64,000 nucleotides of DNA. It comes from CBFHMJ01 sp965656875 (lineage in GTDB: Bacteria; Pseudomonadota; Gammaproteobacteria; Enterobacterales; Alteromonadaceae). Below are positions 1 to 9,500 of this stretch, piece after piece. The position numbers and the translations under genes are program-made. Every line of letters begins with the position of its first letter. The stretch's first letter is position 1. Under the pieces are notes generated by a model. That model was not told where the DNA came from and ran no database searches. It saw only the letters and a program-made list of their open reading frames with translations. The stretch covers positions 186,001 through 250,000 of the forward strand of contig CBFHMJ010000027.1 of the NCBI GenBank assembly GCA_965656875.1, given 5' to 3'.

Positions 1-392
1 GTACACAGTTTGCCAGGAGTATCCGCAGCTATAAACACCGATTACAAGCGCCCATCAATCGCAAACCTTTCTATAACCTTGAAGTCTTTTTTAATTGCAA
101 CCAACAGCCCTGCCTCCACCCGAACGTCCAGGGAGAAACCGCTCGAATTACAGGAAACTGGCAAGATCATAACGTCATTCAGGTGCCCGTTAACTGGTTG
201 CGCGATGGTATGTCGTCAATCTGGACGCTGGAAGATGATGGACATATCAGGCAACGTCGCGTATCCGTTATCTCAGCCACAGAAGAATTTGCCCTGTTAC
301 CTGCGGATACCATCAGAGGTGCGTCGATTATCATCGACACCAGCCAATCGATGAAACCCGGTAGTAAGCCTGACAACGTTGTTCGTTTGTAA
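1..392 (+). CDS. RND efflux membrane-fusion protein (HlyD/AcrA-like), C-terminal part only
   Basis: This reading frame enters from outside the window and ends with TAA at 390-392, so only about 129 C-terminal residues are visible. The visible part reads as the outer beta-barrel and membrane-proximal region of a periplasmic adaptor, including a stretch near VPVNWLRDGMSSIWTL and a following short strand-rich segment. Its stop lies 15 bases before the start of an RND transporter, the usual adaptor-pump order. In this family the adaptor bridges the inner-membrane pump to an outer-membrane channel. The call rests mainly on position and operon layout, because the diagnostic lipoyl and hairpin domains lie outside the window. 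No substrate can be inferred. Confidence 0.6.
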   Translation, partial: TQFARSIRSYKHRLQAPINRKPFYNLEVFFNCNQQPCLHPNVQGETARITGNWQDHNVIQVPVNWLRDGMSSIWTLEDDGHIRQRRVSVISATEEFALLPADTIRGASIIIDTSQSMKPGSKPDNVVRL

Positions 393-407
393 GCGGGTAA
401 GAACACT

Positions 408-3400
408 ATGCATCGATTAGGTAGTCTTAAACTGTTCACACTTGCGTTTATGATCGCAATAACGACTCTGGTGTATTTCCTGATCCCAAAACTCCCTCTC
501 TCGCTTTATCCCAACAGCTCTAAACCTGCGATTCGAGTTCAAATTAATCACGAACTGGATACGCTCGATTTCAAAAACAATGTTGGCACTAAGATGGAGC
601 AAGCGATTCGAAATGTCGATGGTGTCGAACAAATTGATGGCAATTACAGTCCGGGATACACCGAGTACAGTATTAAATTCGGCTGGGGTCACAGTTCATT
701 AAAAGCTTATCAGGATATCTCGTCCGTCACGGCGTTTTACCAAAGTTTACTGCCAGAAAATACCCCGCCAATTAATACTTCATACTATGACCCCGGACTT
801 GAACTGTATGTTGCGGTTAATCCTGAACATCATGATCCAGAAAAACTGAGTAAACTACTTCAGCAACGACTGGAACCGGCGTTAAAAAACATTGCGGGTA
901 TTTCCTCAGTCTATATTTCGCCCGTCAATGACAAAGAAATTGCCATCAAAATTAATCCGTATCGATTAAGTACACTCAACCTGACGATGGACAACATCCT
1001 CACGCCGATACAAAACGCCCGGTTTGATTACAGCCTCGGCACCATTCAGGGCAGTTCCTCTTCACCGGAATTCAAAGTGGTTTATGTCAATAGCAATAAA
1101 ACCATTGAGGATATCGGACAAATTCCAGTTACGATTGATTCTGGCAGGCTGATCACCCTGTCGGACATTGCAGATATCACGCTCAGAACCAAACCTCAGG
1201 ACCGGGTCTTTAACATCAATGGTGAACGCGTGATCGCTATCGCGGCGTGGCCACTCCCGGAAGCTGATTTGTACAATCTGGCTAAGGCATTCGAGGCAAA
1301 AGTCGCCGAAGAACTGGCTGACATTGCCGACATAAAAACCATTAACAGTCCAATTCGATACATTGATGAGAGTATTCAACAAATGCTGCAAGCGGTGGCT
1401 GCAGGTATGTTGTTTGCCGGGCTTAGTGTACTGGTAGCATTTCGTTCATTACGTATGAGTGGCGTGATAATAATGGCAATGCCTTTGTCTATCGTCGTCG
1501 CCGTTGCATTTCTGTATCTGCTGGGCGTTGGTATTAATATAGTGTCTATCGGCGCTGTCGGTATCGCAATTGGTATGGTGATCGACGCTGCGGTGTTTGT
1601 GGTTGATCGGATCAGAAGTAAATTTGATAAAGCCAAAACCTATACACAGTCGCAAGTGCTGGAACATGTTGTTCAAGGGGTAAAAGAGTCGGTAGCACCA
1701 GTGATTTCAACAACCCTCACCAGTGTCGTGGTTTTTTTGCCGTTAGCCTTTACCCAACCCGTCGTTAAAGCACTCATCGGCGATTTTGTCATTGTTATTA
1801 TTCTGTTGTTGCTGGCATCGTTGTTTATATCGCTGATTGTAGTGCCAACGTTGCTACTCACATTATCCGGCATAACTCGAAACACGCGCTGGCTGGGTAT
1901 TAACCCGCAAAAAGGTCGCCCGGTTTTTCGCTGGCTTCTGAAACAACTACTTAGCAGGGTTTGGTTATGGTTGCCTTTCACTCTGGCAACCGCCTGGTTA
2001 ATGTGGTTTTCAACTCATTTACTGGTAAACGATGTCCGGCGAGATATTATCGCTCAGCCTTTACCTAATATTATTGATGTCGGCTTCTTTTTCACCTCAA
2101 CCGATCTCCCCTATGCGGCTCGACAAGAAATCGTACAGCCTGTTCAGGCGATGATTCAGCGAGACTTCCACGATGACATTAAGTTCGTCTTTGCGGATAT
2201 CAGGCAACAGGTCGCCTGGGTCTCAATTCATATCAAGGACTACAATAAGGTTGACTATTTCATTAGTGAGTTGAAAAAGCGGGTTAAAAACACTGATCAG
2301 TATTCAACCGATATCTCTCCCTGGGTGAGTGCGTCGGTAAAAGTTGAAAAGCTGCCTCATGTCCGGGTGCTCATTTCAGGTGACAGCCATCAAAAAGCGA
2401 TGGCAAATCTGAATCGGGTTTATCAACATCTGGCTGCAACGGACGGTGTAAATCGTACTAATGCATTTCCGCGTATTAACGACACATCCTTTGCAGCGGT
2501 TGCATTAAATAATGAGCGAATTGCTGCAATAGCTTCTGATGCCGATTTCAACGGAATCAGACAATCCATCACGCAAACATCACGGTACGCTGCCAAACCT
2601 GAATTTCAGTACGACATTGAATTGGACTCAGGTCAGGTGCCTTTAGTGGTTCAACTGGGTGATTATCGCGCTGGAAATGCTGAACACATCGAAAATCTAC
2701 CGATGTATATCAATGGTGGCATTTATAACCTGGGCCAACTGGCCACCATCACGACTAACAATAAAAACAGCAATTATTTCACTCGAAACTCAAGCAACAT
2801 GTACATCATTGAATTGATGCTGGCTGATCACATTCAGGACCGTACAGGCTTCGTAAAACAAACTCTGGCTAAACTGGATAACTTCGATGTCAATTCGGTC
2901 AGTATCAGCACCTCAGACAGAGAAATCGATGAAAACACCAAATCATTACAAATGGCGTTACTCGCGGCGTTAGTACTGGTATTGCTGATTCTGTTGTTTG
3001 ATCTGGTGAGTCTTCCTTTTGTCCTGATTACTTTCGTATCGATTCCGGTTGGCTTAATCGGTGCGACTTACGCCTTGTATGAATACAACTCAACGCTCTC
3101 CGTTAACTCATTGATTGGTTTAATTATGCTGGCTGGTTTAGGCGTAAATAATGCGATTTTCATTATTCATGCCTGGCGTAAGCTAAATAGTGAAACCACG
3201 ATGAATCCACTGCAAACCATTCTTTCAGCCGTAGAGTCCCGACTGAATGCTATTTTGATCACCAGTATTTCAACCATTTTCGCGATGCAACCACTCGCCA
3301 CTGGCGCAGGAAATGGCGGTCCCATTATTCAGCCATTGGGTTTAACGATGGTTGGAGGAATGATTTCGATGACCTTATTCAGCATTACGCTCACCCCGGT

Positions 3401-3488
3401 TTTGCTTTATCGCTATGATCTGATTCGGCGCAGAGTCAATGCCTGGTTGAAACGAACAAATGATCCGTCGGCGTTACCATCGTCGTAA
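408..3488 (+). CDS. RND-family efflux transporter, inner-membrane subunit, with atypical proton relay
   Basis: At 1026 residues the protein has the usual RND length and layout: a helix at the N terminus, two large periplasmic loops, and two blocks of membrane helices (about 325-480 and 850-1010). It would exchange protons for an exported substrate together with the adaptor just upstream; an ATG with GGTAAGA in front gives the start. The TM4 motif reads GMVIDAAVF, so only one Asp (D393) is present where AcrB-type pumps have two. The TM10 position that is Lys in AcrB is Asn here (GLGVNNAIF, N914). A single TM4 Asp resembles CusA/CzcA-type pumps, but TM10 also lacks their acidic residue. The family is certain; substrate and coupling are not. 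Confidence 0.9.
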   Translation: MHRLGSLKLFTLAFMIAITTLVYFLIPKLPLSLYPNSSKPAIRVQINHELDTLDFKNNVGTKMEQAIRNVDGVEQIDGNYSPGYTEYSIKFGWGHSSLKAYQDISSVTAFYQSLLPENTPPINTSYYDPGLELYVAVNPEHHDPEKLSKLLQQRLEPALKNIAGISSVYISPVNDKEIAIKINPYRLSTLNLTMDNILTPIQNARFDYSLGTIQGSSSSPEFKVVYVNSNKTIEDIGQIPVTIDSGRLITLSDIADITLRTKPQDRVFNINGERVIAIAAWPLPEADLYNLAKAFEAKVAEELADIADIKTINSPIRYIDESIQQMLQAVAAGMLFAGLSVLVAFRSLRMSGVIIMAMPLSIVVAVAFLYLLGVGINIVSIGAVGIAIGMVIDAAVFVVDRIRSKFDKAKTYTQSQVLEHVVQGVKESVAPVISTTLTSVVVFLPLAFTQPVVKALIGDFVIVIILLLLASLFISLIVVPTLLLTLSGITRNTRWLGINPQKGRPVFRWLLKQLLSRVWLWLPFTLATAWLMWFSTHLLVNDVRRDIIAQPLPNIIDVGFFFTSTDLPYAARQEIVQPVQAMIQRDFHDDIKFVFADIRQQVAWVSIHIKDYNKVDYFISELKKRVKNTDQYSTDISPWVSASVKVEKLPHVRVLISGDSHQKAMANLNRVYQHLAATDGVNRTNAFPRINDTSFAAVALNNERIAAIASDADFNGIRQSITQTSRYAAKPEFQYDIELDSGQVPLVVQLGDYRAGNAEHIENLPMYINGGIYNLGQLATITTNNKNSNYFTRNSSNMYIIELMLADHIQDRTGFVKQTLAKLDNFDVNSVSISTSDREIDENTKSLQMALLAALVLVLLILLFDLVSLPFVLITFVSIPVGLIGATYALYEYNSTLSVNSLIGLIMLAGLGVNNAIFIIHAWRKLNSETTMNPLQTILSAVESRLNAILITSISTIFAMQPLATGAGNGGPIIQPLGLTMVGGMISMTLFSITLTPVLLYRYDLIRRRVNAWLKRTNDPSALPSS

Positions 3489-3513
3489 AATTGGGGAAAA
3501 GCAGGAAAGAAGG

Positions 3514-3557
3514 TGAATGTGTCAGGGGGTAGATAGTGAAAACCCCCAACACATTCA
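3514..3557. terminator. Convergent stem-loop between RND gene and oxygenase cassette
   Basis: A nine-base arm (TGAATGTGT, 3514-3522) pairs with ACACATTCA (3549-3557), and inside it GGGGGT pairs with ACCCCC. The long hairpin sits between two converging genes and could stop transcription from both sides. It lacks a clear U-tract, so it may be an mRNA 3' end stabiliser or a weak terminator. Confidence 0.6.
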
Positions 3558-3577
3558 GAGGAATAACAGGGTAAGAC

Positions 3578-5173
3578 TTAGAGTTGAATGGTCTTTCGTC
3601 CAAATAATGCTTCACCCGGAATATCAATATCCTTACAAGCATCAATGAGTTTATTGCACTCTTTTAACTGAACAGAGTCATCATCGTAATCAATACCCAT
3701 AAAGTATTTATACCAGGGCTCTCTGCCAAGCGCGTAAATAAACAACTCTTTCGGTCGTAACATATCAACAACCGGCCAGGCTTGTTCAAAATCTGAACCA
3801 TTCAGGCGACGTGAGTTCTTAATTTGTTTGGACACTTTTTTCGTGTGTAACGAACCATATAACCAGGTGTACGGTGCGCCCACACATTCCATACCAATTG
3901 CATAGGTATCAATATCTTTGAGGATATCCAGCATATGACGATACAGATTTGTATCCGGATTCGCTGAATCCGCCCCGAAAAACATCTTCTTGCCTTGTAA
4001 CTCAATCAACCAGGCGGTTTTAGTACGGATATTCAGATCACCATGTTCACCCAAAAATGGAATGCCCGTGATCTTACCGCCTGCAACCGGAATTTCGTCC
4101 AGATCTTCAATTTCCATTACATTGAAGCCTAACTGCTTAAGAAGCAATTTAATGGATGGATCAAACAAACTCCCACCATTGTTCTTCGGCACAATAATCT
4201 GTTGGGTCTTGTGACGAAGTTGCAATAAGGTTTCGATGTTGACGTGATCCTGATGATTATGCGTCAAACAGATATAATCAATCGTTGCCGGTAACTCACT
4301 GAAACTACATACATTACCTGCATGTTCTTTTGCTCGCGGTGCAATTACCGGATCGACCAGAATCGACACATCTGATGTTTCCACCAAAAACCCGGCATGT
4401 CCGGTATATTGCAAGCGAACGCCTTGTGATACAGGCTGATGTGGGTAAGCAGATTCTTCTTCCGTAAACAGCTCTTTATAATGCAGTCCACCTTGCTGAT
4501 CAACATCCGCAAAAATCGCGTCTATCTCTTGTTCAGTGATGGGTGTTGTTCTGGCGCTTAGTAGTTTATCAAGCCGTTCATCCGTGAAGTTCATCGCGAG
4601 TTGCAGGTGATTATCATCGGCAAGACGTGGTGTACTGAAAACAAATGGACGTTCATCAACTTTCGATAACAAACCAAATGAAACAGTTTGAATATCCGGA
4701 CGCCAGAACTTACTTTTGTAGATTAACGGTTCAATTAATCGGTAGGTGGTGCGGTGTTCACTATCAAGCTGAAGCTCAACATAACCACGCAACAATTCGG
4801 GAACCTGAGGATATAACTCTTCTATCGTTTTACCGCTATCATGCTCATTTAACAGCTGTTCTAATGATTTAATCGCATCAGACAATGCTAATAAATCTGC
4901 ACAGTGTTCATTCGTTTCAGCAACCAGTTCTTCAATAGTAGAAACCTGGTCTTCAGTGCAGTTCATAAATTCACCGCCAACCAACGCAGATTCTTTAGAT
5001 GCCATAATATGAAGCTGATAATTAGCGACAAATGACTTCATAATTCTCAGTTGGTTGTTCTGTATGAATCTGGCTTGCGTGACTGGCGGTATCAGATACG
5101 GCCATGCATACCAATGGTTAATTAACGGTTCAAAATAAGCATCTTCACGCAGATAAAAGCGTCGCTCACTCAT
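3578..5173 (-). CDS. CmlA-like diiron beta-hydroxylase (metallo-beta-lactamase fold)
   Basis: The 531-residue protein has an N-terminal domain of about 240 residues without a simple motif, then a metallo-beta-lactamase fold. The metal motif THNHQDH places His305, His307, Asp309 and His310. A Glu (E376, in FLGEHGDL) stands where ordinary beta-lactamase-fold enzymes use His, and an Asp (D402, GADSAN) can bridge two metals. Length, domain order, the Glu substitution and a conserved C-terminal tract (GMEC.GAP.TWLYG, then YALGREPW) match the CmlA family. CmlA is a dinuclear-iron enzyme that beta-hydroxylates an aminoacyl group held on an NRPS carrier protein. ATG follows a strong GGGGGG-type site. 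It lies 24 bases downstream of the TauD-like gene and is probably co-transcribed. No NRPS or carrier protein is present, so the substrate is unknown. Confidence 0.82.
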   Translation of the reverse strand: MSERRFYLREDAYFEPLINHWYAWPYLIPPVTQARFIQNNQLRIMKSFVANYQLHIMASKESALVGGEFMNCTEDQVSTIEELVAETNEHCADLLALSDAIKSLEQLLNEHDSGKTIEELYPQVPELLRGYVELQLDSEHRTTYRLIEPLIYKSKFWRPDIQTVSFGLLSKVDERPFVFSTPRLADDNHLQLAMNFTDERLDKLLSARTTPITEQEIDAIFADVDQQGGLHYKELFTEEESAYPHQPVSQGVRLQYTGHAGFLVETSDVSILVDPVIAPRAKEHAGNVCSFSELPATIDYICLTHNHQDHVNIETLLQLRHKTQQIIVPKNNGGSLFDPSIKLLLKQLGFNVMEIEDLDEIPVAGGKITGIPFLGEHGDLNIRTKTAWLIELQGKKMFFGADSANPDTNLYRHMLDILKDIDTYAIGMECVGAPYTWLYGSLHTKKVSKQIKNSRRLNGSDFEQAWPVVDMLRPKELFIYALGREPWYKYFMGIDYDDDSVQLKECNKLIDACKDIDIPGEALFGRKTIQL

Positions 5174-5197
5174 AGTTCCCCCCTTGTGTATTGTCGG

Positions 5198-6115
5198 TTA
5201 AATGAAGATCGCGTCTTCTTCTACCGATTCTTGTTGCTCTGTTGTTTCTTTTAAATTTGAATAACGAATTAGAATCTCACGTTGTGGTGACTCAAATGCT
5301 TCACGGGCATGCATGACACGAGTATTGTCTACTAACAAAATGTCGCCTTGCTGCCAGTCTACCCACAGCGCTTCCTGATAAACGGCCTGAGTAACTTCAT
5401 TTACAATTGGCTTTGGATACAACTCTTTCTCGCGAGACAGTGCTTGTTCCGGGTAATCTAACAAGCCACAAACAAATGCTTCTTGCTGACTGAAATCAGT
5501 TTTACGGACTGGTCGCTGATCATATTTAAATGAAATCTGTTCCTTTTCATTTACATGTACGTCAACCACGTCATCAAGTTTTTCAAGGTGTTCAGCCAGT
5601 TCAGCGATATTCATGTCTGGGAAAAATGCTTGCCACTGTTGTGGTAACAAATTTTCAAAATGAACGTAGCCACCCTTTTCTCTGAATAATCGGCGTGTTG
5701 GGCGAGTCAGATTCTTTAACACTTTCACGCCATCAACCACGCCGGTTCTGCCTCGCTCTTCTGCGGGTTCAACGCAATGCATCCAAATAACTTTTGGCGT
5801 ATAGGGAATGGTTAATTCCTGATGGAAATTAATGGCGTAAAAACCAAGATTAACCGTCGCCAGTGACGCATCGCCATCGGGATAAACTCTGTCTTGCATA
5901 TTGGTGTGAGAGACTCGGAAGTCCACACCAAATCGTTCTGTAAATTCACGAAAAACTTGCGTGTTGGTATCAAATCCCCTGAAAAGTAATACACCACCAG
6001 CTGGTCCTTTAAACTCTTCGAGATAGCGTTCCATATCCAGAGACTCAATTGGGGTATCTTTGGTTCCCTCTATTTTGTATCCAAAGCCTTCTTGTAACGG
6101 GCTTACCTTAACCAT
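5198..6115 (-). CDS. SyrP/TauD-like Fe(II)/2-oxoglutarate-dependent oxygenase
   Basis: This 305-residue protein (from ATG at 6115) has the TauD/TfdA jelly-roll pattern. The iron ligands are visible as H-Q-E (His98, Glu100, in NFHQELTIPY) and a distal His269 (DNTRVMHAREAF). An Arg about ten residues later (PQREILIR) should bind the 2-oxoglutarate carboxylate. Using H-x-E rather than H-x-D is common in the SyrP-like branch, whose members hydroxylate amino acids tethered to carrier proteins or free. The ORF can be extended to a TTG at 6127, but ATG 6115 has GGAG six bases upstream. It is the first gene of a two-gene operon with the CmlA-like diiron protein, which suggests two oxidations of one small amino-acid-derived molecule. 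The reaction class is well supported; the substrate is inference. Confidence 0.85.
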   Translation of the reverse strand: MVKVSPLQEGFGYKIEGTKDTPIESLDMERYLEEFKGPAGGVLLFRGFDTNTQVFREFTERFGVDFRVSHTNMQDRVYPDGDASLATVNLGFYAINFHQELTIPYTPKVIWMHCVEPAEERGRTGVVDGVKVLKNLTRPTRRLFREKGGYVHFENLLPQQWQAFFPDMNIAELAEHLEKLDDVVDVHVNEKEQISFKYDQRPVRKTDFSQQEAFVCGLLDYPEQALSREKELYPKPIVNEVTQAVYQEALWVDWQQGDILLVDNTRVMHAREAFESPQREILIRYSNLKETTEQQESVEEDAIFI

Positions 6116-6499
6116 ATACAGCTCCAAAATTTCATCATGATCTTAAAAGATTCTAACGACTCAGACGAAAATTAAAAACATATTTAATAACTTTATTTAA
6201 TTTATTTTTATCTTATATGCATTTTTGTAACGCAAAAAGAAACTCCATAGCCGCTAGTTAAGCTTATATTTACATTTTTAAATCAATTTTGTATTGATCT
6301 GGTTAATAAAAAGAATCAAATAGACACAGATAGTAAATATAAATGTGACAGACAGACTAATCAGGATATGTTTGAAAACTATTTGTAATGAAGACTGTTT
6401 TTACGGGTTAGAAAGGTATGTTTGAATAAGGAAAAGTAGTTAGAGATTAGAACGTGGTTGATTTTTACGGGCAAAATTTTGGTAAGACAAACCAAGGTT
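6116..6499. other. AT-rich upstream region of the oxygenase cassette
   Basis: No gene is visible here. The part nearest the oxygenase start (about 6130-6330) is very AT-rich and presumably holds its promoter on the minus strand. A TATAAG-like hexamer reads on that strand near 6210, but no well-spaced -35 accompanies it. Confidence 0.4.
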
Positions 6500-6544
6500 G
6501 CCGTCATATTGAATCAGATCTTGATATGATTTCAATATGACGGC
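6500..6544. repeat. Perfect 14-bp inverted repeat downstream of sbcC
   Basis: GCCGTCATATTGAA (6500-6513) is matched by its exact complement TTCAATATGACGGC (6531-6544) around a 17-base loop that can extend the stem with one bulge. It lies just past the sbcC stop in the direction of sbcC transcription, so it may be a transcript end. The run of T expected of an intrinsic terminator is weak. A second palindrome, ACCCGATATCGGGT, follows at 6549-6562. Confidence 0.6.
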
Positions 6545-6575
6545 TTATAACCCGATATCGGGTAAAAACACGCTA

Positions 6576-9500
6576 CTACGCGGCATTAACCCGATATTGT
6601 TGATCCAGATAACTAATGCCCTGTCCGGGATTTTTGTATACCACGATCTGAGCCGGGATCCGCTCTTTCAATGCTTCTATATGAGAAATTACACCAATTG
6701 TTTTACCCGAACCGTTCAAATTCTCCAACGCTGATAGCGCGATATCCAGCGCTTCACTATCAAGCGTACCAAAGCCTTCATCCAGAAAGAGAGAATCAAT
6801 TGACGTTTTGTGACTCACCAGGTCAGATAAAGCCAGTGCTAATGACAAACTGACCAGGAAGCTTTCTCCACCAGATAGTGTTCGGGTTTCCCGGGTGACA
6901 TCACCCTGCCAGCTATCCACAACACTTAAGGCCAACTGTTGCTCATCACCCTGACGAACCAGTTGGTAACGTCCATCAAATTTATTTAATCGTTGATTGG
7001 CCAGCGCTAATAAATGATCCAGCGTCAAACTTTGTGCAAACCGTCGGAATTTATCTCCGTTCGCCGAACCTATCATAGCGTTCAGACGTGACCAGACATC
7101 CTGAATGTCTTTCAATCCCTGCAATTCGGCAAGCTTATCCTTTTGTTCTGATTTTAGTTTCTCGTCCTGAGTCAGCACCGTTGTCAACTGAGCAACAGAG
7201 AACATCACTTGTTCGATTTCTTTCTTTAGCGTTTGCAAAGATTGTTGTCGTTCGTTCAGTGAATCCAGTGCAACGTCGTCTGGCAAAGACAGTTCTTTCA
7301 GTTGACGATTGACCTCTGCAAGCTGGGCGTTTAATTCAGTATTGCGATGCGTCAATGCGTCTAACTGTTGACTCAATACTTTTGCCTGCTCATCCGACAA
7401 TCGATTATCGAGGTAATCCTGAGTGGACGGGATAGCGAACTTCTCAAGTAACAACAACCAGTTGTGTTCAACATCTTTTAAGGTTTGAGCCGTCGTTGTT
7501 AATTGTTCCAGTGCCGTTTCACGTTGCTGTATCAATTTCGCTTGTGCTGTCGTTAACTGCTGGAATGCATTTGTTGCTTCAGCATGGGCTTCGCGGGTTT
7601 GTTGGCTCCGTTTGTCCAGTATGGTTTTCTCCAATGCTGGATTTTTCTCGCCAAACAATGCCTGTCGCTGCTCCTGACAATCATTTAACTGGCTTACGAG
7701 CCGCGTTTGTTCAGTTTGCTGCTGTTCCAGTGATGCCTGTTTATTCGTGTACTGTTGCTGGCAAAGTATTAATTGCTGTTCATTCTGCTGGCGCTGTTGT
7801 TCTAATTGTTCTCTGGTGGTTTGATATTGAAGATACTGAGCCACAACCTCATGAATTCGTTTAAGTTCTCGCTCCAGCGCTTGTAACGTATTCGTCAGTG
7901 AGAAATCTTGTTCCAACTGGACGGCAACCGGAAAGTACTCACTCATCATTGTTATCAACTGCTGAATTCTATCGACTAACTGAGTTTGCAGTTGCTGATA
8001 AGACTGCCGACGTTCGGCTAATGTTTCTTGCTTTGCGCGAAGAGCCTGTTCAGTAACTTTCACATCGGTAAGTGATCGTTGTAACTGCTGCTCAGCCTGA
8101 TTGAATGAATCATTAATCTGGAGCATCTGCTGCTTCAGCTGCTTGAGTGCCTGACCGATTATGTTTATTTGTTCGCAGTATTGAATCACCTCAGCCAACG
8201 GCAAATCCGTCACTCGCCACATAGATTTCTGTTGCTGTACTGACAAATTGTCGTTGAGTTGCTTTACATGCGTCTGTTTTACCGAGAGTTCAGTATTAAT
8301 CGTTGCCAGCTCAGTCTGTGAGTGTTCATATTGGCGATTCAAGGGTTGCAACTGTTCTTCAAGGGCCTGGATTTGTTGTTCAAGCTGCTGTTGTTTTGCC
8401 AGACAACCGGACAAAACAGTGTCAGCCTGTTCGTCATCATATACACCAGCTTGCACATAAGGGTGTTCATGAGAGCCACACAAAGGACACGCCTCATCAT
8501 CGATCAGTTGCTTACGATGAGCAGCCAGCGACTGAATTAGTCGGTGTTGTTGCTCAATCATTTTCTGGTTATTGAGCAATTCATGCTCTGTTGCCAGCTT
8601 CTGGGTCATGTCCGCCACCTGAGGCTGCAATTGCTCAATAGTCTGTTGTAGCGATTGTTGTTTTTCCTGCAATGTGACAACAGCCGTCTTTTGTTGTTGC
8701 TCATCCATGATATTACGCGCCAGTTGTTGTAACTCAGGTAATTGCGACGCCAGCATTAACAAGGTATCAGTAACATCACCATCCAGCGCTGCTAATCGGT
8801 CCCGTTTAATCGCTTTTTCCAGTAACGCGAGACCATTTTTTTGCTGAGATTCAATCTGTTGTTGCACCCGTTCTGATTGATTACGCCAATCTTGCTTCAC
8901 ATCATCGTGTTGATTTAATTCGCCTTTTTTTACATTGACTTGATGTTGCAATTCATTGACGGATTTATCGAGGGTGGCGCATTCAAAGTCCAGTTGTAAT
9001 ATTGACTCGTGTTGCTCTTTTGACTGAGACAATGCAGCCTGCCAGCCTGACAATTCGTTGCTCGCCTGGCTGTATACTGCATGCTCTGTCAACCACTGTT
9101 CAGACGTTGCTTGCTGTGTAGTCAGTTGCTGTTGCTTTAATTGAATATCCGTTAACGTTGACTGAATACCCTTTAGCTCTTGCGCTAATTGCTCGCTTTT
9201 TTGCTTTGAGGTGAGATGCTGTTGCGACAGTGACTGAATGTCTGAATCGAGCGGTAATACCTGAGCTATGATCTGATCAAGTTGTTGCTGATCTGCAATG
9301 CATTGTTCAAGTTGTTCTGCGGTCTGAGTGACGAGTTGTTGTTTTTGTTTCAGCTGGATGTCTGCGGTTTCTACCTCATTACCAAGCTGAAACAATTGCT
9401 GGTCAATCGTTTGTTTTTGCTGGATTAATTCTTGTTGTTGCTCATAGTTTTTATGTAACGCGTTACAGCTTGTATGACGTTCAAGCTGTTGCTTTTGCGG

